A stretch of 64,000 nucleotides of DNA from Burkholderia sp. Bp8963 (GTDB taxonomy: Bacteria > Pseudomonadota > Gammaproteobacteria > Burkholderiales > Burkholderiaceae), in contig NZ_QTQP01000031.1 in the NCBI RefSeq assembly GCF_003854275.1, positions 27,192-91,191 on the forward strand. Reading direction: 5' to 3'. The notes beneath the pieces were generated by a model. That model saw only the letters and a program-made list of their open reading frames with translations, was not told where the DNA came from and made no database searches. Of this stretch, positions 58,118 through 64,000 are shown piece after piece (position 1 is the stretch's first letter; each line of letters begins with the position of its first letter). A program made the position numbers and the translations under genes.

Positions 58118-59373
58118 TGAAGGATCACTCCGGCGGTGCAGAAGCGCGGCCAACGATGCCCGTCGGACGGCCATCCCAGTCCGCCTACGGGGTCAAGCGC
58201 GACGTTCCAGCGCGTCTGCGCAAGATTCTCTCGCTGGCGGACTTCGAGGCAGCGGCACGCAGCCATTTACCGCGCCCGTTGTTCGGCTATATATCGGGGG
58301 CTGCCGAGGATGGGCTATCCGCTGCTGCGAATCGGGCGGCATTCGAACGACTGAAGTTCAGTCCGAAGGTTCTGGTGGATGTGTCGTGCCGGTCGCAGGA
58401 AACCACGCTGTTTGGCAACACATACGCGTCCCCGTTCGGAATAGCACCGATCGGTATCAGTGCGATCTCGGCTTATCGTGGTGATATCGTCCTGGCCAAG
58501 GCCGCGAAGGCGGAAAACATCCCGGCAATCATGAGCGGCTCGTCGCTCATCCCGATGGAAGCCGTTCATGCGTCTTCTCCGGGCACGTGGTTTCAGGTCT
58601 ATCTGCCGGGCGATTCGTCGCGTATCGACGCACTCATCGACAGAGTCAAGGCGGCAGGGTTTTCGACGCTAGTCGTGACGGTCGACATCCCGGTGTGGGC
58701 GAATCGGGAGAACAACACGCGCGCGGGATTCTCGTTGCCGTTGCGTCCGTCGCTTCGTCTTGCAGTGGACGGGATTACAAGGCCGCGGTGGTTGATGGGT
58801 ACGTTCCTTCGCACGTTGATCAATCATGGCATGCCGCATTTCGAAAACTCGTTTGCAACGCGAGGCGCACCGATGCTTTCCGCTTCGGCGATCCGTGACA
58901 CGACCGGCCGCGATCATCTGTCGTGGACGGATATTGCCCGAATACGGGCGCGCTGGAGCGGCAACCTGGTCGTCAAGGGCATTCTTCGCGCGGACGATGC
59001 AGAGCGGGCGGTGTCGATCGGCGCGGACGGAATCATCGTGTCGAATCACGGTGGTCGCCAACTGGATGGAGCGGTTGAACCGCTGCACGTACTGCCGCGA
59101 ATCTGCGAGGCGGTTGGCCACAGGACCATCGTGATGATGGATGGCGGGATCCGGCGAGGCGGGGATGTGCTCAAGGCGCTGGCGCTTGGCGCACGGTTCG
59201 TGTTCCTGGGGCGCCCGTTCATGTACGCCGCCGCCGTCGGCGGTGAGGTTGGCGTGCGACATGCGATCCGGCTCCTGCGAGATGAGGTCGACAGAAATAT
59301 GGCGATGCTCGGTACGTGCGCCGTGACCGACATCGATGACGCGATTCTTGCACGGTTGGTGGATACGCAGTAA
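58114..59373 (+). CDS. FMN-dependent (S)-2-hydroxy-acid dehydrogenase/oxidase (LldD family)
   Basis: A 419-residue TIM-barrel flavoenzyme with ATGA overlap to the CsiD-like gene. Motifs are LFGYISGAAEDGLSAAANRA, FGIAPIGISAISAYRGDIVL, WFQVYLPGDSSRIDALIDRV, and the active-site SNHGGRQLDG, where H312 is the catalytic base. GILRADDAERAVSIGADGII precedes it, with the FMN lysine in VVKGIL. MDGGIRRGGDVLKALALGAR binds the phosphate. The family oxidises L-lactate, glycolate, mandelate and similar 2-hydroxy acids. Coupled to a hydroxylase that would make an L-2-hydroxy acid, it likely oxidises that product to a 2-oxo acid. This is inference. Confidence 0.9.
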   Translation: MMKDHSGGAEARPTMPVGRPSQSAYGVKRDVPARLRKILSLADFEAAARSHLPRPLFGYISGAAEDGLSAAANRAAFERLKFSPKVLVDVSCRSQETTLFGNTYASPFGIAPIGISAISAYRGDIVLAKAAKAENIPAIMSGSSLIPMEAVHASSPGTWFQVYLPGDSSRIDALIDRVKAAGFSTLVVTVDIPVWANRENNTRAGFSLPLRPSLRLAVDGITRPRWLMGTFLRTLINHGMPHFENSFATRGAPMLSASAIRDTTGRDHLSWTDIARIRARWSGNLVVKGILRADDAERAVSIGADGIIVSNHGGRQLDGAVEPLHVLPRICEAVGHRTIVMMDGGIRRGGDVLKALALGARFVFLGRPFMYAAAVGGEVGVRHAIRLLRDEVDRNMAMLGTCAVTDIDDAILARLVDTQ

Positions 59374-59463
59374 TCGGCGGCCGGAGTTGCGACAGAAGCT
59401 GGATAAGTTGTGCTTATCGAAAATTTTGAAATGCGTGGTTGAACCCATTGCTCCGCTGCGTCA

Positions 59464-59643
59464 CGATGCGCGGGCTTTGGCGTCACGCTGATCCCCGCGT
59501 CGATGACGCGCTTCGCTCAACCGGATGTCGCGTTCCGGCCCTTGCTGCAAAGCGACATAAGGTCGCATCTCGCGCTGGCGCACCGAAAAAACGTGCGTTC
59601 GCCGGTGGCGCAGCAATTGATCAGGCTCTGCCGGCAACGGTAA
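59464..59643 (+). pseudogene. C-terminal remnant of a LysR regulator
   Basis: One + strand frame reads GFGVTLIPASMTRFAQPDVA and then LLQSDIRSHLALAHRKNVRS before ending in RLCRQR and a stop at 59641. This is the typical last ~55 residues of a LysR effector domain (G-x-GVTLIPAS ... L-A-x-A-x-R). The HTH and most of the effector domain are missing, with the FMN dehydrogenase gene immediately upstream. It is a decayed relic. Confidence 0.5.
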
Positions 59644-59738
59644 GGGTGCTCGCCGTAGCGGCGACGGACGGCCTTTCCGACGGAGTGGCCGGTGCCGCTG
59701 CCGGGACCGGCGCTCGGGCAGGTGGCGCTTTTGCGCTT

Positions 59739-59755
59739 ACTAGACGACTGGTCTA
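59739..59755. promoter_or_regulatory. TetR-type operator, copy 1
   Basis: ACTAGACGACTGGTCTA, with a TAGAC-N5-GTCTA dyad. The identical 17 bp recurs at 59916-59932. A TTGCGC (59731-59736) and TAATAG (59754-59759), 17 nt apart, flank it as weak promoter elements. Confidence 0.7.
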
Positions 59756-59766
59756 ATAGTGGAGTA

Positions 59767-59906
59767 GTATCGGCCTCACGAAGTCGACGCCGATAGTTGA
59801 TGCCGGCAAAACCATCGCGTCCTGTGTGCTTGTACACGATGAGGTGCGAGATGACCCTTCGTGGCAGAAGAGGCGACCGCTCCGTGCACGGGTGCGTCTT
59901 TTTTTT
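59767..59906 (+). ncRNA. Candidate short transcript between twin operators
   Basis: A structured interval starts just after operator copy 1 and ends at a T8 terminator just before copy 2. It contains a TATCGGC-N14-GCCGATA hairpin (59768-59795) and TGCCGGCA (59801-59808). No credible protein is encoded. It could be a regulatory RNA under the same repressor as the yqhD operon, or just the untranslated tail of the decayed LysR gene. Confidence 0.35.
59875..59906 (+). terminator. Rho-independent terminator upstream of the yqhD operon
   Basis: An imperfect stem (GACcGCtCCG / CGGgtGCGTC, loop TGCA) spans 59875-59898 and is followed by eight Ts (59899-59906). It insulates the yqhD promoter from upstream transcription. 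Confidence 0.7.
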
Positions 59907-59915
59907 GAATATCGA

Positions 59916-59932
59916 ACTAGACGACTGGTCTA
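59916..59932. promoter_or_regulatory. TetR-type operator, copy 2, at the yqhD promoter
   Basis: The same ACTAGACGACTGGTCTA lies 18-34 nt upstream of the yqhD start codon. TTGAAT (59905-59910) and TACTAT (59931-59936) may be promoter elements. A bound repressor would block transcription of the detoxification operon. Confidence 0.75.
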
Positions 59933-59950
59933 CTATTTTTGGATGTAACC

Positions 59951-61108
59951 ATGCAGAATTTCAGCTACTACAATCCGACCCGAATTGTTTTCGGCGAAGG
60001 CACCGTGTCTCGCCTGGATGACCTGATTCCGCGCGACGCGCGCGTCCTCGTCCTGTACGGCGGCGAGAGCGCGCGGAAAAACGGTACGCTCGACGAGGTC
60101 AGGGCCGCGCTCGGCGCGCGCGAGGTCCATGAGTTCGGCGGTATCGAGGCGAATCCGACCTATGAGACGCTGCTGAAAGCGGTCGCGCAGGTCAGCGCGA
60201 GCCGGATCGATTTCCTGCTCGCGGTGGGTGGCGGCTCGGTGATCGACGGCACGAAGTTCGTCGCGGCCGCCGCGCTGTTCGACGGCGAGCCGTGGAGCAT
60301 GATGGAAACGCACGCCGCGAACGTGCATGCCGCGCTGCCGTTCGGCAGCGTACTGACGCTGCCGGCGACCGGATCCGAAATGAACAACGGCGGTGTCGTG
60401 ACGCGTCGTGCGACGCGTGCGAAGCTCGCGTTCCGCAGTGAGCACGTATTCCCGGCATTCTCGATCCTCGATCCGACGAAGACCTACACGTTGCCGCCGC
60501 GGCAGATCGCCAACGGCGTGGTTGACGCGTTTACGCACATTGTCGAGCAATACCTGACCTATCCGGCCGATGGGCTCGCGCAGGATCGCTTCGCGGAAGG
60601 CCTGTTGCAGACGCTGATCGAGATCGGCCCGAAGGCGCTGGCCGAGCCGCACGACTATGCGGTGCGCGCGAACCTGATGTGGGTTGCGACGCTCGCGCTG
60701 AATGGCCTGATCGGCGCCGGCGTCCCGCAGGACTGGGCAACGCACATGGTCGGCCACGAACTGACGGCCCGCTACGACATCGATCATGCGCGCACGCTCG
60801 CGGTCGTGCTGCCGTCGATGCTGCAGGTTCGGCGCGACAGCAAGCGCGCGAAGCTTCTCCAATACGCGGCGCGCGTATGGAACATCACCGACGGCGCGGA
60901 AGACACACGTATCGACGTCGCGATTGCGCGCACCCGCGAGTTCTTTGAAAGCCTCGACGTAAAGACACGCCTGACCGATTACGGCGTCGGTGCGGACGCG
61001 ATTGACCTGCTCGTCGCGCAGCTGGACGAACACGGGATGACGCAGCTCGGCGAGCAAAAGGACGTCACGCTCGACGTGAGCCGGCGTGTGCTCGAAGGCG
61101 CGCTGTAA
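59951..61108 (+). CDS. yqhD: NADPH-dependent aldehyde reductase/alcohol dehydrogenase YqhD
   Basis: A 385-residue iron-type alcohol dehydrogenase very close to E. coli YqhD (387 residues). MQNFSYYNPTRIVFGEGTVS, LAVGGGSVIDGTKFVAAAAL, VLTLPATGSEMNNGGVVTRR and GLIGAGVPQDWATHMVGHEL are near-identical blocks. The metal ligands lie in GVVDAFTHIVEQ (D, H), GHELTA and DIDHARTLA. It reduces short aldehydes such as glyoxal, methylglyoxal, acrolein and malondialdehyde with NADPH. GGATG lies just upstream of the start. It is the first gene of a four-gene operon behind two TetR-type operators, as expected for an electrophile response. Confidence 0.93.
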   Translation: MQNFSYYNPTRIVFGEGTVSRLDDLIPRDARVLVLYGGESARKNGTLDEVRAALGAREVHEFGGIEANPTYETLLKAVAQVSASRIDFLLAVGGGSVIDGTKFVAAAALFDGEPWSMMETHAANVHAALPFGSVLTLPATGSEMNNGGVVTRRATRAKLAFRSEHVFPAFSILDPTKTYTLPPRQIANGVVDAFTHIVEQYLTYPADGLAQDRFAEGLLQTLIEIGPKALAEPHDYAVRANLMWVATLALNGLIGAGVPQDWATHMVGHELTARYDIDHARTLAVVLPSMLQVRRDSKRAKLLQYAARVWNITDGAEDTRIDVAIARTREFFESLDVKTRLTDYGVGADAIDLLVAQLDEHGMTQLGEQKDVTLDVSRRVLEGAL

Positions 61109-61150
61109 TTCGAGATGGACACGATTGAATCAACTCAACGGAAACCGACC

Positions 61151-61834
61151 ATGAAAGTTCTTATCGTTTTGACTTCGCACGACACGCTGGGTAATACGGG
61201 GGAGAAGACGGGGTTCTGGCTGGAAGAACTCGCTGCGCCGTACTACGTGCTCAAGGATGCCGGGGTCGATATCACGCTGGCATCGATCAAGGGCGGCCAA
61301 CCGCCGCTCGACCCGAAAAGCAACGACGCGGCATTCCAGACCGACGCGACCCGCCGCTTCGAGGGGGATGCCGCCGCGCGCGCGGCGCTGGCGACGACGC
61401 TCAAGCTCTCCGACGTATCCGCCGACGCATTCGATGCGGTGTTCTATCCGGGCGGACATGGTCCGCTGTGGGATCTCGCCGAGGACGCGAACTCGATCGC
61501 GCTGATCGAGCGCGCAATCGCGACCGGCAAGCCGGTGGCGGCGGTTTGCCATGCGCCGGGCGTGCTGCGCCATGCGAAGGCGGTGGACGGCAAGCCGCTC
61601 GTGCAGGGCAAGTCGGTCACGGGTTTCGCGAACACCGAGGAAGAGGCAGTTGGCCTGACCGACGTGGTGCCGTTCCTCGTCGAGGACATGCTCAAGGCAA
61701 ACGGCGGCATATATACGAAGGCTGATGACTGGCAGCCGTATGCGGTCGTCGACGGCCTGCTGATCACGGGGCAGAACCCCGCTTCGTCGGAACACGTCGC
61801 GCACGCGCTGTTCGAACAACTGAAGCGGGGCTGA
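61151..61834 (+). CDS. DJ-1/PfpI family protein, Hsp31/glyoxalase III-like
   Basis: A 227-residue type 1 glutamine-amidotransferase-like protein. The start MKVLIVLTSHDTLGNTGEKT and then GFWLEELAAPYYVLKDAGVD is characteristic of Hsp31-like class II members. FYPGGHGPLWDLAEDAN and the nucleophile elbow AAVCHAPGVL place the catalytic cysteine at C133, with the preceding E/H region intact. Such proteins remove methylglyoxal or repair glycated groups. The start is ATG 61151 rather than the in-frame ATG 61115. It lies 42 nt after yqhD and 3 nt before the nitroreductase, in one transcript. Confidence 0.9.
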   Translation: MKVLIVLTSHDTLGNTGEKTGFWLEELAAPYYVLKDAGVDITLASIKGGQPPLDPKSNDAAFQTDATRRFEGDAAARAALATTLKLSDVSADAFDAVFYPGGHGPLWDLAEDANSIALIERAIATGKPVAAVCHAPGVLRHAKAVDGKPLVQGKSVTGFANTEEEAVGLTDVVPFLVEDMLKANGGIYTKADDWQPYAVVDGLLITGQNPASSEHVAHALFEQLKRG

Positions 61835-61837
61835 GCG

Positions 61838-62674
61838 ATGGCGGTGGATGAAGAAAGCGCGCTTCGAGCGCTTTGGTCGGCGCGCTACCGGGACGAACAG
61901 ACGCCACATGAGCAAGTCGCCACGAACGAAGTCGTGCGCAACCTGCTCGGCCATCGCTCGGTGCGTTCGTATCTTCAACGGGCGGTGCCCGACGATGTTC
62001 TCGTCGCCGCGATCGCGGCTGCGCAGTCCGCATCGACTTCGTCGAATCTGCAGGCGTGGAGCGTCGTTGCGGTGACCGATCCCGAGCGGAAAGCGCGGCT
62101 GGCCGCGCTCGCGGGCAAGCAGCGGCATGTCGAGGAAGCGCCGCTGTTTCTTGCATGGGTGCTGGATCTTTCACGGCTAAGACGGGCGGGGGAATCCAGG
62201 CGCAAGCGCACCGACGGCCTGGATTATCTGGAGAGCTTCGTCGTCGGCGCAGTCGATACGACCCTTGCGGCCCAGAATGCGGCTGTCGCGCTCGAGTCGT
62301 TTGGTCTTGGTCTCGTCTATATCGGCGGGATGCGCAACCGTCCCGAAGCAGTCGCGCAGGAGCTCGGCCTGCCCGAATCGAGCATGGTGCTGTTCGGCAT
62401 GTGCGTCGGTTATCCCGATCCCGATCGACTGCCGGCCATCAAGCCGCGTCTCCCGCAGGCGGTCGTGCTGCACCGCGAGCAATACGATGTCGCGGACGAG
62501 CACGAATCGGTCGACGTCTATGATCGGCGCGTTTCCGATTACCTGAACGAACGCGGTGCTGTCGGCGGAACCTGGACTGACGCGGCGGTCGAGCGAGTCC
62601 GGGGCCCCGAATCGCTGAGCGGCCGCGATCGTTTGCGCGATGCGTTGTCGGCGTTGGCGTTCAAGCTGTTGTGA
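61838..62674 (+). CDS. NfsA-type NADPH nitroreductase/flavin oxidoreductase
   Basis: A 278-residue FMN reductase. Family blocks are LLGHRSVRSYLQRAVPDDVL, AAAQSASTSSNLQAWSVVAV (FMN site), VVGAVDTTLAAQNAAVALES FGLG, and GYPDPDRLPAIKPRLPQAVV LH. These match NfsA/Frp-like proteins that reduce quinones, nitroaromatics and chromate by two electrons. Together with yqhD, the DJ-1 protein and the ABM protein it forms a quinone/aldehyde defence unit. The gap from the DJ-1 stop is 3 nt, so translation is coupled. It is a homodimer in known relatives. Confidence 0.9.
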   Translation: MAVDEESALRALWSARYRDEQTPHEQVATNEVVRNLLGHRSVRSYLQRAVPDDVLVAAIAAAQSASTSSNLQAWSVVAVTDPERKARLAALAGKQRHVEEAPLFLAWVLDLSRLRRAGESRRKRTDGLDYLESFVVGAVDTTLAAQNAAVALESFGLGLVYIGGMRNRPEAVAQELGLPESSMVLFGMCVGYPDPDRLPAIKPRLPQAVVLHREQYDVADEHESVDVYDRRVSDYLNERGAVGGTWTDAAVERVRGPESLSGRDRLRDALSALAFKLL

Positions 62675-62728
62675 ATGCCGGATGAAGGGTTTTCACGATC
62701 CATTGAATAATTGAACCGAGGTGAATCG

Positions 62729-63031
62729 ATGAGCATTTACGTATTCGCGAGCCTGATCCCGAAGCCCGAGCATGCAGCGGCCGTCGAGGCGGAACTGCAT
62801 CGGATGGTGGCGGCGACGCGTGCCGAACCAGGCAATCTCCGCTACGACCTGTTTCGGCAGACCGACGGCCAGCCGGGATTTCACCTGTTTGAAATCTACC
62901 GCGATGAGGCTGCGGTCGCAGCGCATCGAGCGAGCGAACACTATAACGCCTACCGTGCGAAAGCTGCCGACTGGTTGGCTGAGCCGCCGGTGGTGAAGGT
63001 GCTGGCGGCGGTCGACGTGGCAGTGGCGTAG
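62729..63031 (+). CDS. Putative quinol monooxygenase (YgiN-like ABM protein)
   Basis: A 100-residue single ABM domain with GAGGTG 6 nt before the ATG. SIYVFASLIPKPEHAAAVEA, TRAEPGNLRYDLFRQTDGQP and FHLFEIYRDEAAVAAHRASE HYN are standard YgiN-type segments, with the conserved E-x-Y/W-x-D-E-x-A and H-x-x-S-x-H-Y/F motifs. YgiN oxidises menadiol to menadione. As the last gene of the yqhD operon it probably works with the nitroreductase in quinone cycling. A hairpin terminator follows at 63050. Confidence 0.88.
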   Translation: MSIYVFASLIPKPEHAAAVEAELHRMVAATRAEPGNLRYDLFRQTDGQPGFHLFEIYRDEAAVAAHRASEHYNAYRAKAADWLAEPPVVKVLAAVDVAVA

Positions 63032-63049
63032 GTCGGCATGTCGACCAGG

Positions 63050-63092
63050 CGGCACGGTGGTCCGGTCTTCGATCCGGCTCACCGTGCCGTTT
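63050..63092. terminator. Terminator between the yqhD operon and the SGNH hydrolase gene
   Basis: CGGCACGGTG (63050-63059) pairs with CACCGTGCCG (63080-63089), with an inner CCGG/CCGG helix, then TTTC. It lies 18 nt past the ABM stop and 14 nt before the convergent gene's end, so it may serve both. Confidence 0.7.
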
Positions 63093-63105
63093 CAATGAGG
63101 CGTGT

Positions 63106-63750
63106 TCATGCGATCTGCAACAGAACTTCCGCAAGCTTCTTGCCCAGCACGTGATGCTGATCGGCTGAAAAATGAACGCCGTCCACCGGGCTGAGTTCGA
63201 TGACCTTGCCGACGTCCAGAAAGTGCGCGCCGGCATTTCGTGCGATTTGCTCGTACAGATTCGCGAGTTGACGTGACTTCACCGCGCCGCCCGCGAAGAT
63301 TTCGCCAAGAAAGCCGACCTCGACAATGGGCGCTGGCGCCATGAGTAGCACCTTGGGTGCGTTGCCCGCCGGGCCTGCGTTGCACGCGGCCAGTTCGGCA
63401 AGCAACACGCCGACCGAGATCGCAATGTCGGCGGGCGTGACCGAGAAGCGCGTTTTCAGATCGTTCGTACCGAGCATCAGCACGACAATGTCGATTGGCA
63501 AATGGCTTTCGAGACACGGGCGCAGATACGACAAACCGTTCTTGTGCCGACCTTCGATCGGATCATCGTGCACGGTCGTGCGCGCGGGAAGCCCTTCTTC
63601 CACTATCCGCCAGCCTGCACCCAGCGTTTGCGCGAGGACGCCCGTCCAACGGTCCTCGCGATCGAAGCGCTCCAGCACGCCGGGGCGCGTCATCGGACGC
63701 GTGCCGTGGGTGTTCGAATCGCCATAGCACAGCACGGTTTTCTGCGTCAT
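63106..63750 (-). CDS. SGNH/GDSL-family hydrolase (arylesterase-like)
   Basis: A 214-residue hydrolase with GGAGAAG before the ATG at 63748-63750. Block I is VLCYGDSNTHGTRPM with the nucleophile S12. Block III is VVLMLGTNDLKTRF (G-x-N-D), and block V is PVDGVHFSADQHHVLGKKLA, giving the catalytic D and H. The layout and length match cytoplasmic arylesterase/lipase-type SGNH proteins related to acyl-CoA thioesterase I, without a signal peptide. Natural substrates are not known. It is convergent with the yqhD operon, 74 bp apart. Confidence 0.9.
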   Translation of the reverse strand: MTQKTVLCYGDSNTHGTRPMTRPGVLERFDREDRWTGVLAQTLGAGWRIVEEGLPARTTVHDDPIEGRHKNGLSYLRPCLESHLPIDIVVLMLGTNDLKTRFSVTPADIAISVGVLLAELAACNAGPAGNAPKVLLMAPAPIVEVGFLGEIFAGGAVKSRQLANLYEQIARNAGAHFLDVGKVIELSPVDGVHFSADQHHVLGKKLAEVLLQIA

Positions 63751-63876
63751 CGTCTTCTCCTGTGCGCCGGTCAAACCGGCAAAGTGTTGTGAATGAAAGT
63801 TTCATACGTTGAAGGCCTAGCCAGCCACGGCGGCCCCGAGTCATGCGCATGCACCTGTGAGGGGGTAGGCGAAGCG

Positions 63877-63904
63877 TTGACACCCATTAGCGGCCCCGTG
63901 TCAA
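63877..63904. promoter_or_regulatory. Inverted repeat upstream of the SGNH hydrolase
   Basis: TTGACAC (63877-63883) and GTGTCAA (63898-63904) are exact complements with a 14 nt spacer, 21 nt centre to centre. It lies about 130 bp upstream of the hydrolase start. Either arm also resembles a -35 box. An operator for the leftward gene or an outside gene is plausible. The remaining DNA from 63751 to 64000 shows no gene. Confidence 0.35.
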
Positions 63905-64000
63905 GTGAGCAAACAACACCTTCGACTGCCTGAGCAGCCGTTTCCGATTTCAATGACCGAATGCAGCTGCCGAACGCACCCGTTTCTTCAATGTATGGCT

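Noticed and set aside
1..64000. tRNA, rRNA, CRISPR arrays, prophage or complete transposon
   Set aside because: I found no cloverleaf, repeat-spacer pattern, integrase or transposase that would support any of these.

Overview
This 64 kb window is high-GC (mid-60s % by eye) chromosomal DNA with the look of a Burkholderia, most likely a B. cepacia complex replicon. The evidence is a typical Burkholderia trimeric porin, strong GC bias at third codon positions, a very high density of LysR, AraC, DeoR and ArsR regulators, MFS/RND-type efflux parts and many peripheral catabolic genes. This is inference from gene style; no rRNA or tRNA gene is present to confirm it. There are no housekeeping clusters, phages, complete insertion sequences or CRISPR arrays. 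The content suggests an accessory, catabolism-rich secondary chromosome.

Layout. 1-2782: an HTH-fused citrate synthase (partial) divergent from a CoA-transferase/SDR pair. 2873-4858: small SnoaL-like and ABM-like proteins and a polyamine-type periplasmic binding protein. 5621-7981: a LysR regulator facing a DMT transporter and a D-amino-acid aminotransferase across a perfect 11+11 bp inverted repeat. 8160-11181: a membrane protein, an exported Ala/Gly-rich protein and a porin. 11477-11626: a candidate small RNA. 11751-14324: LysR and mmsA. 14522-18563: an operon of a channel-like NAD-binding protein, a SulP transporter and a DUF2252 protein. 18683-23208: a DUF4238-like protein, an RBBP9-type hydrolase, an MFS transporter and an AraC regulator.

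23468-28493 is a tripartite EmrAB/OprM-like efflux operon led by an ABM-domain protein, with a divergent LysR. 29815-31367 couples a GlxA-like regulator to a mismatch uracil-DNA glycosylase. 32102-34717 holds an orphan acetolactate-synthase-like enzyme, an ArsR regulator and a doubtful small protein.

35133-43270 is the most distinctive unit: a DapA-type aldolase, an iron alcohol dehydrogenase, a natural fusion of a four-carbon acid-sugar kinase with a PdxA2 dehydrogenase, an SSF symporter, a cytoplasmic sialidase-fold (BNR) protein and a DeoR regulator. A cluster of TGATYGA operator-like motifs precedes it. It reads as a complete import-oxidise-phosphorylate-cleave route for an unidentified acid sugar.

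43312-51681 carries an SDR, transporters, a nitronate monooxygenase and an amino-acid/amine permease with its SDR and AraC regulator, plus a 44-residue membrane protein. 52279-56184 is a tannase-family esterase with an MFS carrier and LysR. 56198-59373 pairs a CsiD/GlaH-like 2-oxoglutarate oxygenase with an FMN 2-hydroxyacid dehydrogenase under a divergent LysR. 59739-63031 is an electrophile-defence operon (yqhD, DJ-1/PfpI, nitroreductase, quinol monooxygenase) behind two identical 17 bp TetR-type operators. The window ends with an SGNH hydrolase.
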